Shown here piece by piece: positions 53,449 to 61,605 of a stretch of DNA of 64,000 nucleotides. Position 1 is the first letter of the stretch. Each line of letters begins with the position of its first letter. The stretch comes from Pontibacter diazotrophicus (GTDB lineage Bacteria > Bacteroidota > Bacteroidia > Cytophagales > Hymenobacteraceae). The stretch is from NCBI RefSeq assembly GCF_003367245.1, contig NZ_QRGR01000021.1, positions 62,001 to 126,000 of the forward strand, given 5' to 3'. The position numbers and the translations under genes were made by a program. The notes beneath the pieces are model-generated. The model was not told where the DNA came from and made no database searches. It was given only the letters and a program-made list of their open reading frames with translations.

Positions 53449-53512
53449 GATTAACATAAATAAAAACGCCCTTTAGCAATTGCTAAAGGGCGTTTTTATT
53501 TATGTTAATCCT
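53447..53512. terminator. 66-bp perfect palindrome, bidirectional terminator
   Basis: The bases 53447-53479 are the exact complement of 53480-53512 with no spacer. The stop codon of the histidine phosphatase (53446-53448) overlaps it. The core AAAAACGCCCTTTAGC with T-rich flanks is that of an intrinsic terminator in both directions, and it ends 32 bp before the stop of the SusD gene. Confidence 0.9.
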
Positions 53513-53543
53513 GTACCGGCAAGCCGGGTTTAGGCTGGGCTAC

Positions 53544-54983
53544 TTAGTAACCTGATGTTTGCTGCGTGCTGATATTCTCGTTGGCGTCAATTTCAGCCTG
53601 CGGAATAGGCCAGGCCCACTCGCGTGCATCCGGCGCTAACGTACAGTTTGTAGCAGTTGTGCCACAGTCTTCACGCACAAGGTTACGGGTAGTTCTCTTT
53701 ACATCAAACCATCTGTGGCCTTCACCAAACAACTCCTTACGTCTTTCCAGTGCAATTTCATCAACCAATGCCTGCCCTGCTAAATCAACTGGCACATAGC
53801 CTTCGATTCTGGCGCTGCGCAATGTATTTAGGTCTTCCAAAGCACCTGATTCGTCACCTGATAAAGCTCTGGCCTCGGCACGAATCAGGTACATTTCACC
53901 TGTTCTGAACACTTTCCAGTTTACCAGGTTGTCCTGCGCCGTACCACGGCTCACAAACTTATTCACAATCACTCTTTCAGTTTCGCCAAGAGCTCTTGTG
54001 CTGAAATAAGAAGGGAACCTGATATCGGTCTCTTCATTATACTCGTCCACTAACTCCTCAGACGGCCTGAAACGGTTACGGTTAGAAGGGGCATTGAACA
54101 AACCTCCCGAAGGTGTGCCTTCACCGGCGTTAAAGGCAACGGCCCAGATTACTTCATCATCGGTTGCGTCTGTCCAGATATCAGCAAACTCGTTTCTGGT
54201 CGCCAGAGGCAGCTCTTCAATAACCTGGGTAGCATAGTTCTCAGCAGCTGCATAATCCTTGGCATACAGGTTTACACGGGCCAGAATAGCTCTGGTTACT
54301 GTCTGGTCGATGTATGCTCTGTTGGTAGCGTTGATTTCTCTGTCAACAGTCCCTAAAAGCGTTTCTGCCTCCTGAAGATCACGGAAGATGTTATCGTATG
54401 TTTCGCTTACGTTTAACCGGCTTGGCTTACTCTCCGGATCCACTACTGTTACATAAGGCACACCCAGTTCGGTGGAGTTTCTCTCGAAACTCTCACCCCA
54501 ATATCTCAGCAGGTCGAAATGCACCATACCTCTGATAGCCAGCGCCTGTCCTTTGAGCCTGTTTACTCTTTCAGGATCAGTTTCAGAAAACTGCTCGATA
54601 TCGCGCAGCACCAGGTTAGCCTGGTTGATAACGGAGTAGGCAGAAATCCAGGCTACAGCGATATCCGTTTCGTCGGCTGTATATACCCAGTTTGTCTGGT
54701 TCGCCCAGTTTGCAAGGTCTTCACTTGTCTGCACGAGGTTATCAGACATCATGTCCGGCAAAGTAGACCATGTGCCTGTTGTTTGGGCACCGCTGGCAAA
54801 ATAACCTACCTGGCGAAACCGAGCGTATGCTCCTGTTAATGCGAATTCATAATCATCCAGGTTTGTAAAAAGCTGGTTCGCATCTCTTTGGAATTCAGGT
54901 TCTACCTCAATTACTTCTTCACAGGCAGATAACCCTAAAGAACAGCATAACCCGAAACCTATAAATAGTTGTTTGATTCTCAT
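53544..54983 (-). CDS. SusD/RagB family nutrient-binding outer-membrane lipoprotein
   Basis: A 479-residue protein of usual SusD length. The lipobox LSAC gives lipidated Cys21, followed by acidic CEEVIEVEPEF, in line with a surface-export signal of Bacteroidota. Family TPR-like helices and the C-terminal RRKELFGEGHRWFDVKRT block are seen. SusD caps the SusC channel and binds glycan or peptide ligands. It is downstream of the SusC gene, 18 bp apart, so they are one operon. The ligand is not given by sequence. No glycoside hydrolase is linked. Confidence 0.95.
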   Translation of the reverse strand: MRIKQLFIGFGLCCSLGLSACEEVIEVEPEFQRDANQLFTNLDDYEFALTGAYARFRQVGYFASGAQTTGTWSTLPDMMSDNLVQTSEDLANWANQTNWVYTADETDIAVAWISAYSVINQANLVLRDIEQFSETDPERVNRLKGQALAIRGMVHFDLLRYWGESFERNSTELGVPYVTVVDPESKPSRLNVSETYDNIFRDLQEAETLLGTVDREINATNRAYIDQTVTRAILARVNLYAKDYAAAENYATQVIEELPLATRNEFADIWTDATDDEVIWAVAFNAGEGTPSGGLFNAPSNRNRFRPSEELVDEYNEETDIRFPSYFSTRALGETERVIVNKFVSRGTAQDNLVNWKVFRTGEMYLIRAEARALSGDESGALEDLNTLRSARIEGYVPVDLAGQALVDEIALERRKELFGEGHRWFDVKRTTRNLVREDCGTTATNCTLAPDAREWAWPIPQAEIDANENISTQQTSGY

Positions 54984-55001
54984 TTTTAAACTTTTATATA
55001 A

Positions 55002-57974
55002 TTAGAAACCAACATTTAAGCCAAAAGTAACGGTACGAAGCGCAGGATACTGTGCTCCTGTCAGTGATCCCCCTGTCACTTCAGGGTCAAAGCCCTGGAA
55101 GTCTGTCCATGTTACTAAGTTCTGGCCTTGAGCAAATACTCTAACGCTGTTTATGAATCCTATTGAATTTACCAGTGAGGCCGGCAATGAATAAGACACA
55201 TTGATATTACGCAGTCTCAGGAAATCACCATCCTCAACAAAGCGTGTTGTTGACGCTCTGAAAGGGGCACCCGGACGCGGTATGTTGGTGATATCACCAG
55301 GCTCCTGCCACTCATCCAACATAGAAAGCGCCAGGTTGTCCCACAAATACTGCGGGTTCTCCACGTTCGCACGGTCATTGTTATAGATTTTGTTACCTCT
55401 AACAAAGCTGAAGAAAGAACTTACTTCAAAGCCTCTGAAGTTAAGAGAAGTGCCAAAGCCGCCGAAGAATGGTGCCTCTGTTGTACCAACAATCACACGG
55501 TCGTTAGGGTTATAGGTCTCCGTTATATCGCCATCTGCTGTTAAGTACTGTGGATTTCCGTTGTCTGGGTTTACACCGGCATAACGCACCACATAAAGAG
55601 AGTTCATTGGCTCACCCACACGGTTGGTATAAAGGCCGCTTATAATCTCTTCCTCGTCACCGACTAATTGTGTCACCTCATTTTGGTTGTACGTTAAGCT
55701 AACATTGGCGCTCCAGGTAAAATCCTCGGTTGCAACGATGTCACCGTTCAGCGCAAGTTCCACACCTCTGTTTCGCAGTTCACCAATGTTCGAGATCAAC
55801 TCCGGATAACCCGTCGTTCTGGAAAGCTGTCGGTCCAGGAACAAATCACTGGTATTAGAATTGTAAAATTCTACCGTAGCTCCTAACCGGCCATTCAGGG
55901 TAGTGAATTCAAGGCCCGTGTTAAAGGTGGTTTTTCTTTCCCACTGTAACAGCGGATTTGCTAACTGCGCCTGTCCTAAGCCACTTACACCACCATAAAC
56001 GCTACGGCTGTAAAGCTCACGAGAGGCAAAATCCAAAGCGTTACCGGCTGCATCTAACAACACCTGGTTACCCGCTGAACCGTAAGAAGCTTTGAACTTA
56101 ATGTCGTTGAATACATCTGTTATGCCCTGCATGAAAGGCTCGTCAGAAACAATCCAGGAAAAGCCTATAGAACCGAAGTTCGCGAAGCGTCTGTCGGCAC
56201 CAAAGCGGGAAGAACCATCACGGCGGGCACCTAAGGTTAGGAAATACCTGTCGCGGAAGCCGTAGTTGATGTTTGTGAAGTATGATAATAAAGCATTCTC
56301 AGTACCAGCACCACCAACAGCAGGTATAAAACCATTCGATGCATTACCAGGCGTGATACCAGCTTCGTTCTGGAAAGCACCACCCAATCCGTAACCTGTA
56401 AAGCTCAGGCCTCTGTAAACTCTGTTTACAATTTCGTTGTACAGGGCAACTGTAAGCGTGTGCTCTCCTCCAAACTCGGTATCATAGGTAGCAGATGTTG
56501 TTCCGGTATAACGGAAAGACCTGTTATAGCCACGGCCAAAGGAACCTGAACCACCTGTAGAGAACTGGCCGCTATAAGTATCCGGGTCAACATAAGAGGA
56601 TGTTTCGTTCGACGTGAAGTCACCGCCCCAGGTAGTCCTGAAAGATAAACCTTCCAGGAAAGGAGCCTGATAACCTACGTACACGTTACCAACACCCTTT
56701 ATTTGCTGCCTTAAGTTGTTGTTCTCCAAAAGTTCCTGTAGGGCATTCGGCTGGCCGGACACCATCTGCGTATAGTTCCCCTCTTCATCATAAGGCGTTT
56801 CATAAGGATTAGTCCAACGTATGGCGTTCAACGGAGTCGCTATACCAGAGTTAGCCTCACTCGTGTTGGTGAACTCAGAATAACCAAAAGTAGAATTCAG
56901 TCCGAAGTTGAAGTTACCAGCGGCAGATTCTATGTTGGCTCTACCCGTATAGCGCTCTAAGCCAGTGTTTGGCACTGTACCCGTCTGGTCGAAAACAGAG
57001 GCAGACAGGTAGTAAGTCGTTTTCTCGCTACCACCGGAAGCACTTAGTGTATGGTTCTGTGTAGTTCCTGTTTCAAAGAATACATCTTCCCAGTTGGTGT
57101 CTACTTCTCTTAGTCTTGCTAAATCTGCATCATCCCAGCCATAAGGATTGCCTCTTTGCAGCTCATACTGAAGTTTCTGCTCTGTGTTCATGAGTTCCAG
57201 CCTGTTTTCAGGAGCTCTTGAGAAACCATACTGTACATCGTAGTTGATGCGCGTTCTACCGGCAAGTCCCTTTCTGGTAGTAATTACCACAACGCCATTC
57301 GCACCTCTTGAACCATAGATAGAAGTGGCAGAAGCGTCTTTTAATACTGTCAGGCTTTCAAAGTCGGTTGGGTTGAGCGTAGCAAAATCGGATGCTGTTA
57401 TTTCCACACCATCCATGATGTACAATGGTTCGCTGCTACCCAGAATAGAACCTCTACCGCGAATAACCACGTTTGCCGCTGCACCTGGCTGGCCAGAGTT
57501 TGCCTGCACCAATATACCCGGTGCTCTACCCTGCAGGGCCTGGTCGAAAGAGGCGATAGGCACCTGTCTGATCTCTTCTGCCTTTACAGTAGAAATAGAG
57601 CCTGCCACCTCGCGGTTTGTCTGCGTAGTGTAACCCGTTACTACAACCTCTGACAGTTGTCTTGTGTCCGGGCTCATGCTCACGTCAATAGTGGTTCTGT
57701 CCCCCACAGGAACCTCCTGCGTTGTCATACCAATCTGTCTGAACACCAGCGTTGCATTCGCTGGATCCATGTTGGCTGGAATAGTGACAGAGTATTCTCC
57801 GTTGATTCCAGTGCTTGTTCCGGTGGTAGTATTTTTAACGATAACAGTAACACCCGGCAGACCCTGTCCTGTCTCCTGCTCCGTTACCGTACCTGTTACT
57901 GTTCCACCTTGTGCCATCACCTGTTGTATAAGGCATAGCATGAAAGCAAAATTCAATAATAAAATTTTTCTCAT
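55002..57974 (-). CDS. SusC/RagA family TonB-linked outer-membrane protein
   Basis: A 990-residue TonB-dependent transporter. It has a signal peptide (1-22), a carboxypeptidase-regulatory-like domain (VTGTVTEQETGQGLPGVTVIV, ~25-100), LSEVVVTGY at the TonB-box position (~107-116), and a plug domain with DQALQGRAPGILVQ. A 22-strand barrel follows, ending in VTFGLNVGF with terminal Phe. It imports a glycan or other large ligand, powered by TonB-ExbBD. A TACCTTTG promoter element lies about 200 bp upstream. The barrel is full length with no frame breaks. Confidence 0.96.
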   Translation of the reverse strand: MRKILLLNFAFMLCLIQQVMAQGGTVTGTVTEQETGQGLPGVTVIVKNTTTGTSTGINGEYSVTIPANMDPANATLVFRQIGMTTQEVPVGDRTTIDVSMSPDTRQLSEVVVTGYTTQTNREVAGSISTVKAEEIRQVPIASFDQALQGRAPGILVQANSGQPGAAANVVIRGRGSILGSSEPLYIMDGVEITASDFATLNPTDFESLTVLKDASATSIYGSRGANGVVVITTRKGLAGRTRINYDVQYGFSRAPENRLELMNTEQKLQYELQRGNPYGWDDADLARLREVDTNWEDVFFETGTTQNHTLSASGGSEKTTYYLSASVFDQTGTVPNTGLERYTGRANIESAAGNFNFGLNSTFGYSEFTNTSEANSGIATPLNAIRWTNPYETPYDEEGNYTQMVSGQPNALQELLENNNLRQQIKGVGNVYVGYQAPFLEGLSFRTTWGGDFTSNETSSYVDPDTYSGQFSTGGSGSFGRGYNRSFRYTGTTSATYDTEFGGEHTLTVALYNEIVNRVYRGLSFTGYGLGGAFQNEAGITPGNASNGFIPAVGGAGTENALLSYFTNINYGFRDRYFLTLGARRDGSSRFGADRRFANFGSIGFSWIVSDEPFMQGITDVFNDIKFKASYGSAGNQVLLDAAGNALDFASRELYSRSVYGGVSGLGQAQLANPLLQWERKTTFNTGLEFTTLNGRLGATVEFYNSNTSDLFLDRQLSRTTGYPELISNIGELRNRGVELALNGDIVATEDFTWSANVSLTYNQNEVTQLVGDEEEIISGLYTNRVGEPMNSLYVVRYAGVNPDNGNPQYLTADGDITETYNPNDRVIVGTTEAPFFGGFGTSLNFRGFEVSSFFSFVRGNKIYNNDRANVENPQYLWDNLALSMLDEWQEPGDITNIPRPGAPFRASTTRFVEDGDFLRLRNINVSYSLPASLVNSIGFINSVRVFAQGQNLVTWTDFQGFDPEVTGGSLTGAQYPALRTVTFGLNVGF

Positions 57975-58172
57975 GTCAGGTTTTAGTTAAAAGAATAAAA
58001 TAAAAATCCAGAATATGGAGCTGAACAGCTAAGTACTTCTTTACTATCCTAAGTATATCTTGAGGGCTACTAAGTATATATAAGGATCGCACTACACTTC
58101 TATCTCCATTCCAACTCGAAAGATAAGCTTTTGGGATACTATTTAAAAACAAAGTCAAAGCGTATCTGGCCG

Positions 58173-58206
58173 CAAAGGTAATAACTAAAACTTTATTTTT
58201 ACACAA
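58173..58206 (-). promoter_or_regulatory. SusC promoter: TTG / TAnnTTTG
   Basis: On the minus strand TTG (58206-58204) is followed after 23 bases by TACCTTTG (58180-58173), which agrees with the Bacteroidota consensus. The transcript would have a leader near 190 nt before the SusC ATG, room for RNA-based control. Confidence 0.6.
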
Positions 58207-58310
58207 TTTTACAATAAGAAGTCCTGAAAATTATGATTAACGCAATCCAACATCTCCTTTCACTGTAAAAAGAATAATGCAAGCAGAAGATAGTTTACAT
58301 GCAGGAAATA

Positions 58311-58353
58311 AAGAATCTGCTGAATTTTTCTTTGGAAAACTCAGCAGATTCTT
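58311..58353. repeat. Orphan 13-bp inverted repeat
   Basis: AAGAATCTGCTGA (58311-58323) is complementary to TCAGCAGATTCTT (58341-58353), with a 17-base loop. It is not near any stop codon and has no U tract. Confidence 0.45.
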
Positions 58354-58443
58354 GGCTCGAATATCTTTCTCGCTGCAATACACACCCTGATAGGTCCAAA
58401 TAAAAGGTACCATTTTTCTGGAGGCAGGAATTTTTTATCAAAT

Positions 58444-58481
58444 AAAACTAAACATTTAGTTTTAAAACTAAGTAATTAGTT
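58444..58481. promoter_or_regulatory. Two tandem palindromic operators before blaI-like gene
   Basis: AAAACTAAA-CA-TTTAGTTTT (58444-58463) is a near-perfect palindrome with nine-base arms and a two-base centre. AACTAA-GTAA-TTAGTT (58466-58481) is a second, smaller one. Their centres are 20 bp apart, two helical turns, so two dimers could bind side by side. They precede the BlaI ATG at 58517 by 35 bp, in the place of the promoter, as with BlaI/MecI autoregulation. Confidence 0.7.
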
Positions 58482-58516
58482 ATATATTAGTATTACAGAA
58501 CATGAATAACAAGTAG

Positions 58517-58915
58517 ATGAAAGAACTGACCAAGGCCGAAGAAGAGATCATGCAGGTACTCTGGAAGTTGCAGCAAGCATTTGTCCGAGACATTCTGGAG
58601 GAGCTACCGGAGCCAAAGCCTGCCTATAACACGGTGTCTACTATCGTGCGGATACTGGAGAGCAAAGGGTTTGTCGGGCACGAGGCCTTTGGCAAATCGC
58701 ACCAGTACTACCCGCTGGTGGCACAGGATAAATACAAGAGCTACTTCCTGAAGAACTTTATGAGTGGCTACTTCGGGGGCTCCTTTGAGAAACTGGTATC
58801 GTTCTTCGCCAAAGACAATAATCTAAACATAAAGGAGTTGGACCAGCTGCTGCAGCAGGTAAAACATGATATAGACAAGGATAAGGAGGATCCGCAAGAT
58901 GGAAGTAATGCTTAG
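58517..58915 (+). CDS. BlaI/MecI/CopY family transcriptional repressor
   Basis: A 132-residue repressor. The N-terminal winged helix carries LTKAEEEIMQVLWKLQQAFVRD (residues 4-25) and PKPAYNTVSTIVRILESKGFVGH; the C-terminal dimer part follows. BlaI proteins repress their own operon and are inactivated by the partner M56 peptidase. The downstream M56 gene overlaps it by 17 bp, and twin operators lie upstream. In beta-lactam systems the signal is antibiotic; here no beta-lactamase is linked, so another envelope signal is likely. Confidence 0.93.
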   Translation: MKELTKAEEEIMQVLWKLQQAFVRDILEELPEPKPAYNTVSTIVRILESKGFVGHEAFGKSHQYYPLVAQDKYKSYFLKNFMSGYFGGSFEKLVSFFAKDNNLNIKELDQLLQQVKHDIDKDKEDPQDGSNA

Positions 58916-60353
58916 CTTTATACTTAAGTCCGGCATAGCGCTGCTGGTGCTGTACCTGTTCTACTACGTGCTGCTGCGCAACGAAACCAACTTCCGGTTT
59001 AACAGGCTCTACCTGCTGCTGGCACCGGTTGTGGCGCTTTCGCTGCCGTTTATAAAGTGGCCTGCCCTGCTCTCTCCGGATAATGCCGTGGCACAGACCC
59101 TTCAGGCGATACAGTTATCAGAAGTGACGGTGGTAGGTTACGGACAGCCAGCAACGGGCGCTGCATTGCCACAGTTTATGACAACATCCAACCTTATCTG
59201 GATCGTGTACCTGCTGGTGGCGCTGTTTCTTGTTTTCAGGCTATGCAGGCAGCTTTGGCATATCCGCAGCCTCACCTCCAGGGCGATAAGTATGGAGCAG
59301 CAAACAGACACTATTCAGATCTTACAGCTAGAGCAGCATTTTTCTTCCTTTGCTTTCCTGAACAAGGTATTTCTGAGCAACCAGGAGCAGCTCAACGCCC
59401 GGGAAAAGCAACAGATACTGGCACACGAGCTTGCCCACGTGCAACTGGGCCACACTTACGATATCCTGTTTTATGAGCTTCTGACTATTCTCTTGTGGTT
59501 TAACCCGGTTATCTGGTTTCTGAAAGCCGAACTCCGCAACCTGCACGAATACCAGGCCGATGCCCGCGTACTGGATCAGCACCAGCCGCAGGAATACAGT
59601 GCCCTCTTATCAAAAGAAGTGCTCTTTAACATGGGCCTCCCTATTGGCAGCCATTTCCAGAAACCGCAGGTACTGCAGCGTCTGCATATGCTGAAGCAGC
59701 ACGGCAAGCAGGCAGGCTGGTTAAAGCCCCTACTTACACTCCCCCTGCTTGTGCTGCTATTGTTCTCCCTTACCTCCCAGCAGGTAACCGCCGATATTGC
59801 TTCGCAGCTCACTCCTCCTCCACAGCAGGCAGAGGCGAGCAGGTCTTTAACAGCACCGCCAGATGAAATGGTGGCAGAGCAGGAACAGGAGCCTGCGGTA
59901 GCGGACACGAACAAAGAAACACCAGCACCCGGGCAGCCAGGCGAAATGCCCAATGCAAAAGAAGACGGAACTCCTGACATACCTGCTCAGACAAACAAAC
60001 CTGACCAAAACATACACAACCTCCTGGAGGTACATCCTTACACCTATGTTGAGGAGATGCCTCAATTTAAGGGAGGAGAAACTGAAATGCTGAAGTACCT
60101 GGGCATGAACGTCCGCTATCCGAGAGAAGCACAGGAGGCAAAGGTAGAGGGTATTGTTGTGGCTAGTTTTGTTGTTGATGAGACTGGCGCACTAAGCGAT
60201 ATTCAGATTATCAAATCGCTGGGCCTGGGCACCGATGAGGAAGTCATTCGCGTGGTAGAGTCCATGAACGGGAAGTGGCTACCAGGCAAGCAGAATGGTG
60301 TAGCAGTACCTGTCCGCTATACCCTTCCTGTAAGGTACACTTTAAAAGAATAA
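58899..60353 (+). CDS. M56 (BlaR1-like) membrane peptidase with C-terminal TonB domain
   Basis: A 484-residue protein. It has membrane helices near residues 4-26, 36-56 and 97-119, then the M56 zinc site HELAH (176-180) with a further ligand in EYQADA (about 217-222), another span near 192-207, and a last span near 281-297. A ~90-residue Pro/Glu/Ala-rich linker (302-385) leads to a TonB C-terminal domain (388-484), ending VPVRYTLPVRYTLKE. BlaR1 carries a beta-lactam-binding domain instead at this end. It starts within the BlaI gene, and presumably senses something through the TonB-like domain and cleaves BlaI or an intermediate. Confidence 0.9.
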   Translation: MEVMLSFILKSGIALLVLYLFYYVLLRNETNFRFNRLYLLLAPVVALSLPFIKWPALLSPDNAVAQTLQAIQLSEVTVVGYGQPATGAALPQFMTTSNLIWIVYLLVALFLVFRLCRQLWHIRSLTSRAISMEQQTDTIQILQLEQHFSSFAFLNKVFLSNQEQLNAREKQQILAHELAHVQLGHTYDILFYELLTILLWFNPVIWFLKAELRNLHEYQADARVLDQHQPQEYSALLSKEVLFNMGLPIGSHFQKPQVLQRLHMLKQHGKQAGWLKPLLTLPLLVLLLFSLTSQQVTADIASQLTPPPQQAEASRSLTAPPDEMVAEQEQEPAVADTNKETPAPGQPGEMPNAKEDGTPDIPAQTNKPDQNIHNLLEVHPYTYVEEMPQFKGGETEMLKYLGMNVRYPREAQEAKVEGIVVASFVVDETGALSDIQIIKSLGLGTDEEVIRVVESMNGKWLPGKQNGVAVPVRYTLPVRYTLKE

Positions 60354-60464
60354 ATACAAAAGTTTAAACTTATTGTAGCACCCTGTTTACACCAGCAAAA
60401 AAGTTGGTGCCAGGTTCTTATTGCCTGCTTCTACCTGATTTTTCACACTACCTATTCAGAAACT

Positions 60465-60944
60465 ATGAAAAAGCACAACTTATTCCACTTACTATATAAG
60501 ATACCGCTACTGGCGCTGCTATTAATTCTTGTGGCCTGCGCTACAGATGAAGAACCTGTTGCCGTCCACCAACCTGAAACTGAAACGCTCCCCCCTAAAC
60601 AGGAATATACTGGGATAGAATATACTACCGTCTACAAGTCTGTAGATCAAATGCCCGCTTTTGAGGAAGGTGAAGAGAAAATGTTTGAATTCTTACACGA
60701 GCACGTCCACTATCCTCAGGAAGCAAAAAAGGCAGGTGTAGAAGGGATGGTCGTGGTGCAGTTTATTGTTGAAAAAGACGGTTCCATTACTGATCTGGAA
60801 CTGGTGAAAAGCCTCCATCCTGAGATAGACAAAGAAGCCCTCCGGGTAACCAGCATGATGAACAAAAAGTGGGATCCGGGCATACAGAACAACAAACCCG
60901 TACGCGTGCAACACACGCTTCCAATGCGCTTCACCATCAAGTAA
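60465..60944 (+). CDS. TonB C-terminal domain lipoprotein
   Basis: A 159-residue protein. The N-terminal LILVAC gives a lipobox with Cys25. After a ~40-residue linker, a single TonB C-terminal domain (residues ~60-159) contains MPAFEEGEEKMFEFLHEHVHYP, AGVEGMVVVQFIVEKDGSITD and RVQHTLPMRFTIK. It has no ordinary N-terminal TonB anchor and should be lipidated, most likely to the outer membrane or the outer face of the inner membrane. It lies about 110 bp after the M56-TonB gene on the same strand. Confidence 0.87.
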   Translation: MKKHNLFHLLYKIPLLALLLILVACATDEEPVAVHQPETETLPPKQEYTGIEYTTVYKSVDQMPAFEEGEEKMFEFLHEHVHYPQEAKKAGVEGMVVVQFIVEKDGSITDLELVKSLHPEIDKEALRVTSMMNKKWDPGIQNNKPVRVQHTLPMRFTIK

Positions 60945-61041
60945 AACATAGCCCTTTACAGCATCTTTTGTAGCCGCCCCAAAGCCCGGCCTGGAAAGCT
61001 GTTGCCTTATAATTCATTTTAAACCTAAACTATATATAACA

Positions 61042-61515
61042 ATGATCATGAAAAATCACACACTAACAAAAACAGCCCTGCACGTCTTCTTTTCTGCATG
61101 TCTGTTTGCCACAGCCTCCTGCTCAACTGATGAAGACCCAACTGCAGTAGCAGTTCAGCAGCAGGAAAAGGCAACTGTAAAGCGAACGGATGCCTCAAAA
61201 CCTTATACTTATGTGGAGCAAATGCCGGAGTTTAAAGGAGGAAACGAGGCCTTGTTGTCCTTCCTGGGCACCAACATAAAGTACCCGGAGGCGGCACAGG
61301 AAGCAAAGGTGGAAGGACTGACGGTTGTAAAATTCACAGTAGAGGAAAATGGCTCTGTAACAAATATACAAACCGTAAAAAGCCTTAGCCCTGAAACAGA
61401 CCAGGAGGCAGTAAGAGTAGTAAAAATGACGAGCGGCAACTGGGCTCCGGGTAAGCAGGACGGAGAAACGGTACGGGTTGATTATACCCTGCCCATTCGG
61501 TTTGCATTGAAATAA
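61042..61515 (+). CDS. TonB C-terminal domain protein, probable lipoprotein
   Basis: A 157-residue protein starting ATG 61042 or 61048 (third codon). The end of the signal segment reads FATASC, a weaker lipobox with Cys27. The TonB domain (about residues 55-157) has MPEFKGGNEALLSFLGTNIKYP, AKVEGLTVVKFTVEENGSVTN, NWAPGKQDGETVRVDYTLPIRF. It is close to the TonB domain of the M56 protein and the next gene. It is one of the tandem set. Confidence 0.86.
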   Translation: MIMKNHTLTKTALHVFFSACLFATASCSTDEDPTAVAVQQQEKATVKRTDASKPYTYVEQMPEFKGGNEALLSFLGTNIKYPEAAQEAKVEGLTVVKFTVEENGSVTNIQTVKSLSPETDQEAVRVVKMTSGNWAPGKQDGETVRVDYTLPIRFALK

Positions 61516-61605
61516 TATTTATTCTGAATACCCCTATCAGTTCCATCTAGGGCTGGTAGGGATTTTCACGATTGCCTTTTCCAAACTATAAAAACTACTT
61601 AAGCC

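Larger units (their letters stand above)
57975..58516. other. Divergent intergenic region between SusC and BlaI genes
   Basis: These 542 bp hold no convincing gene. They contain the SusC promoter element (58173-58180), an orphan 13-bp inverted repeat (58311-58353), and two tandem palindromic operators immediately before the BlaI gene (58444-58481). Confidence 0.6.

Noticed and set aside
53544..57974. SusC/SusD genes as a full polysaccharide utilization locus
   Set aside because: No glycoside hydrolase, lyase or dedicated sensor (hybrid kinase, anti-sigma) lies beside the pair, so a complete PUL is not supported.
57976..58206. 76-residue reading frame on the minus strand upstream of SusC
   Set aside because: It covers the SusC promoter element and has no recognisable sequence; a coincidence in AT-rich DNA.
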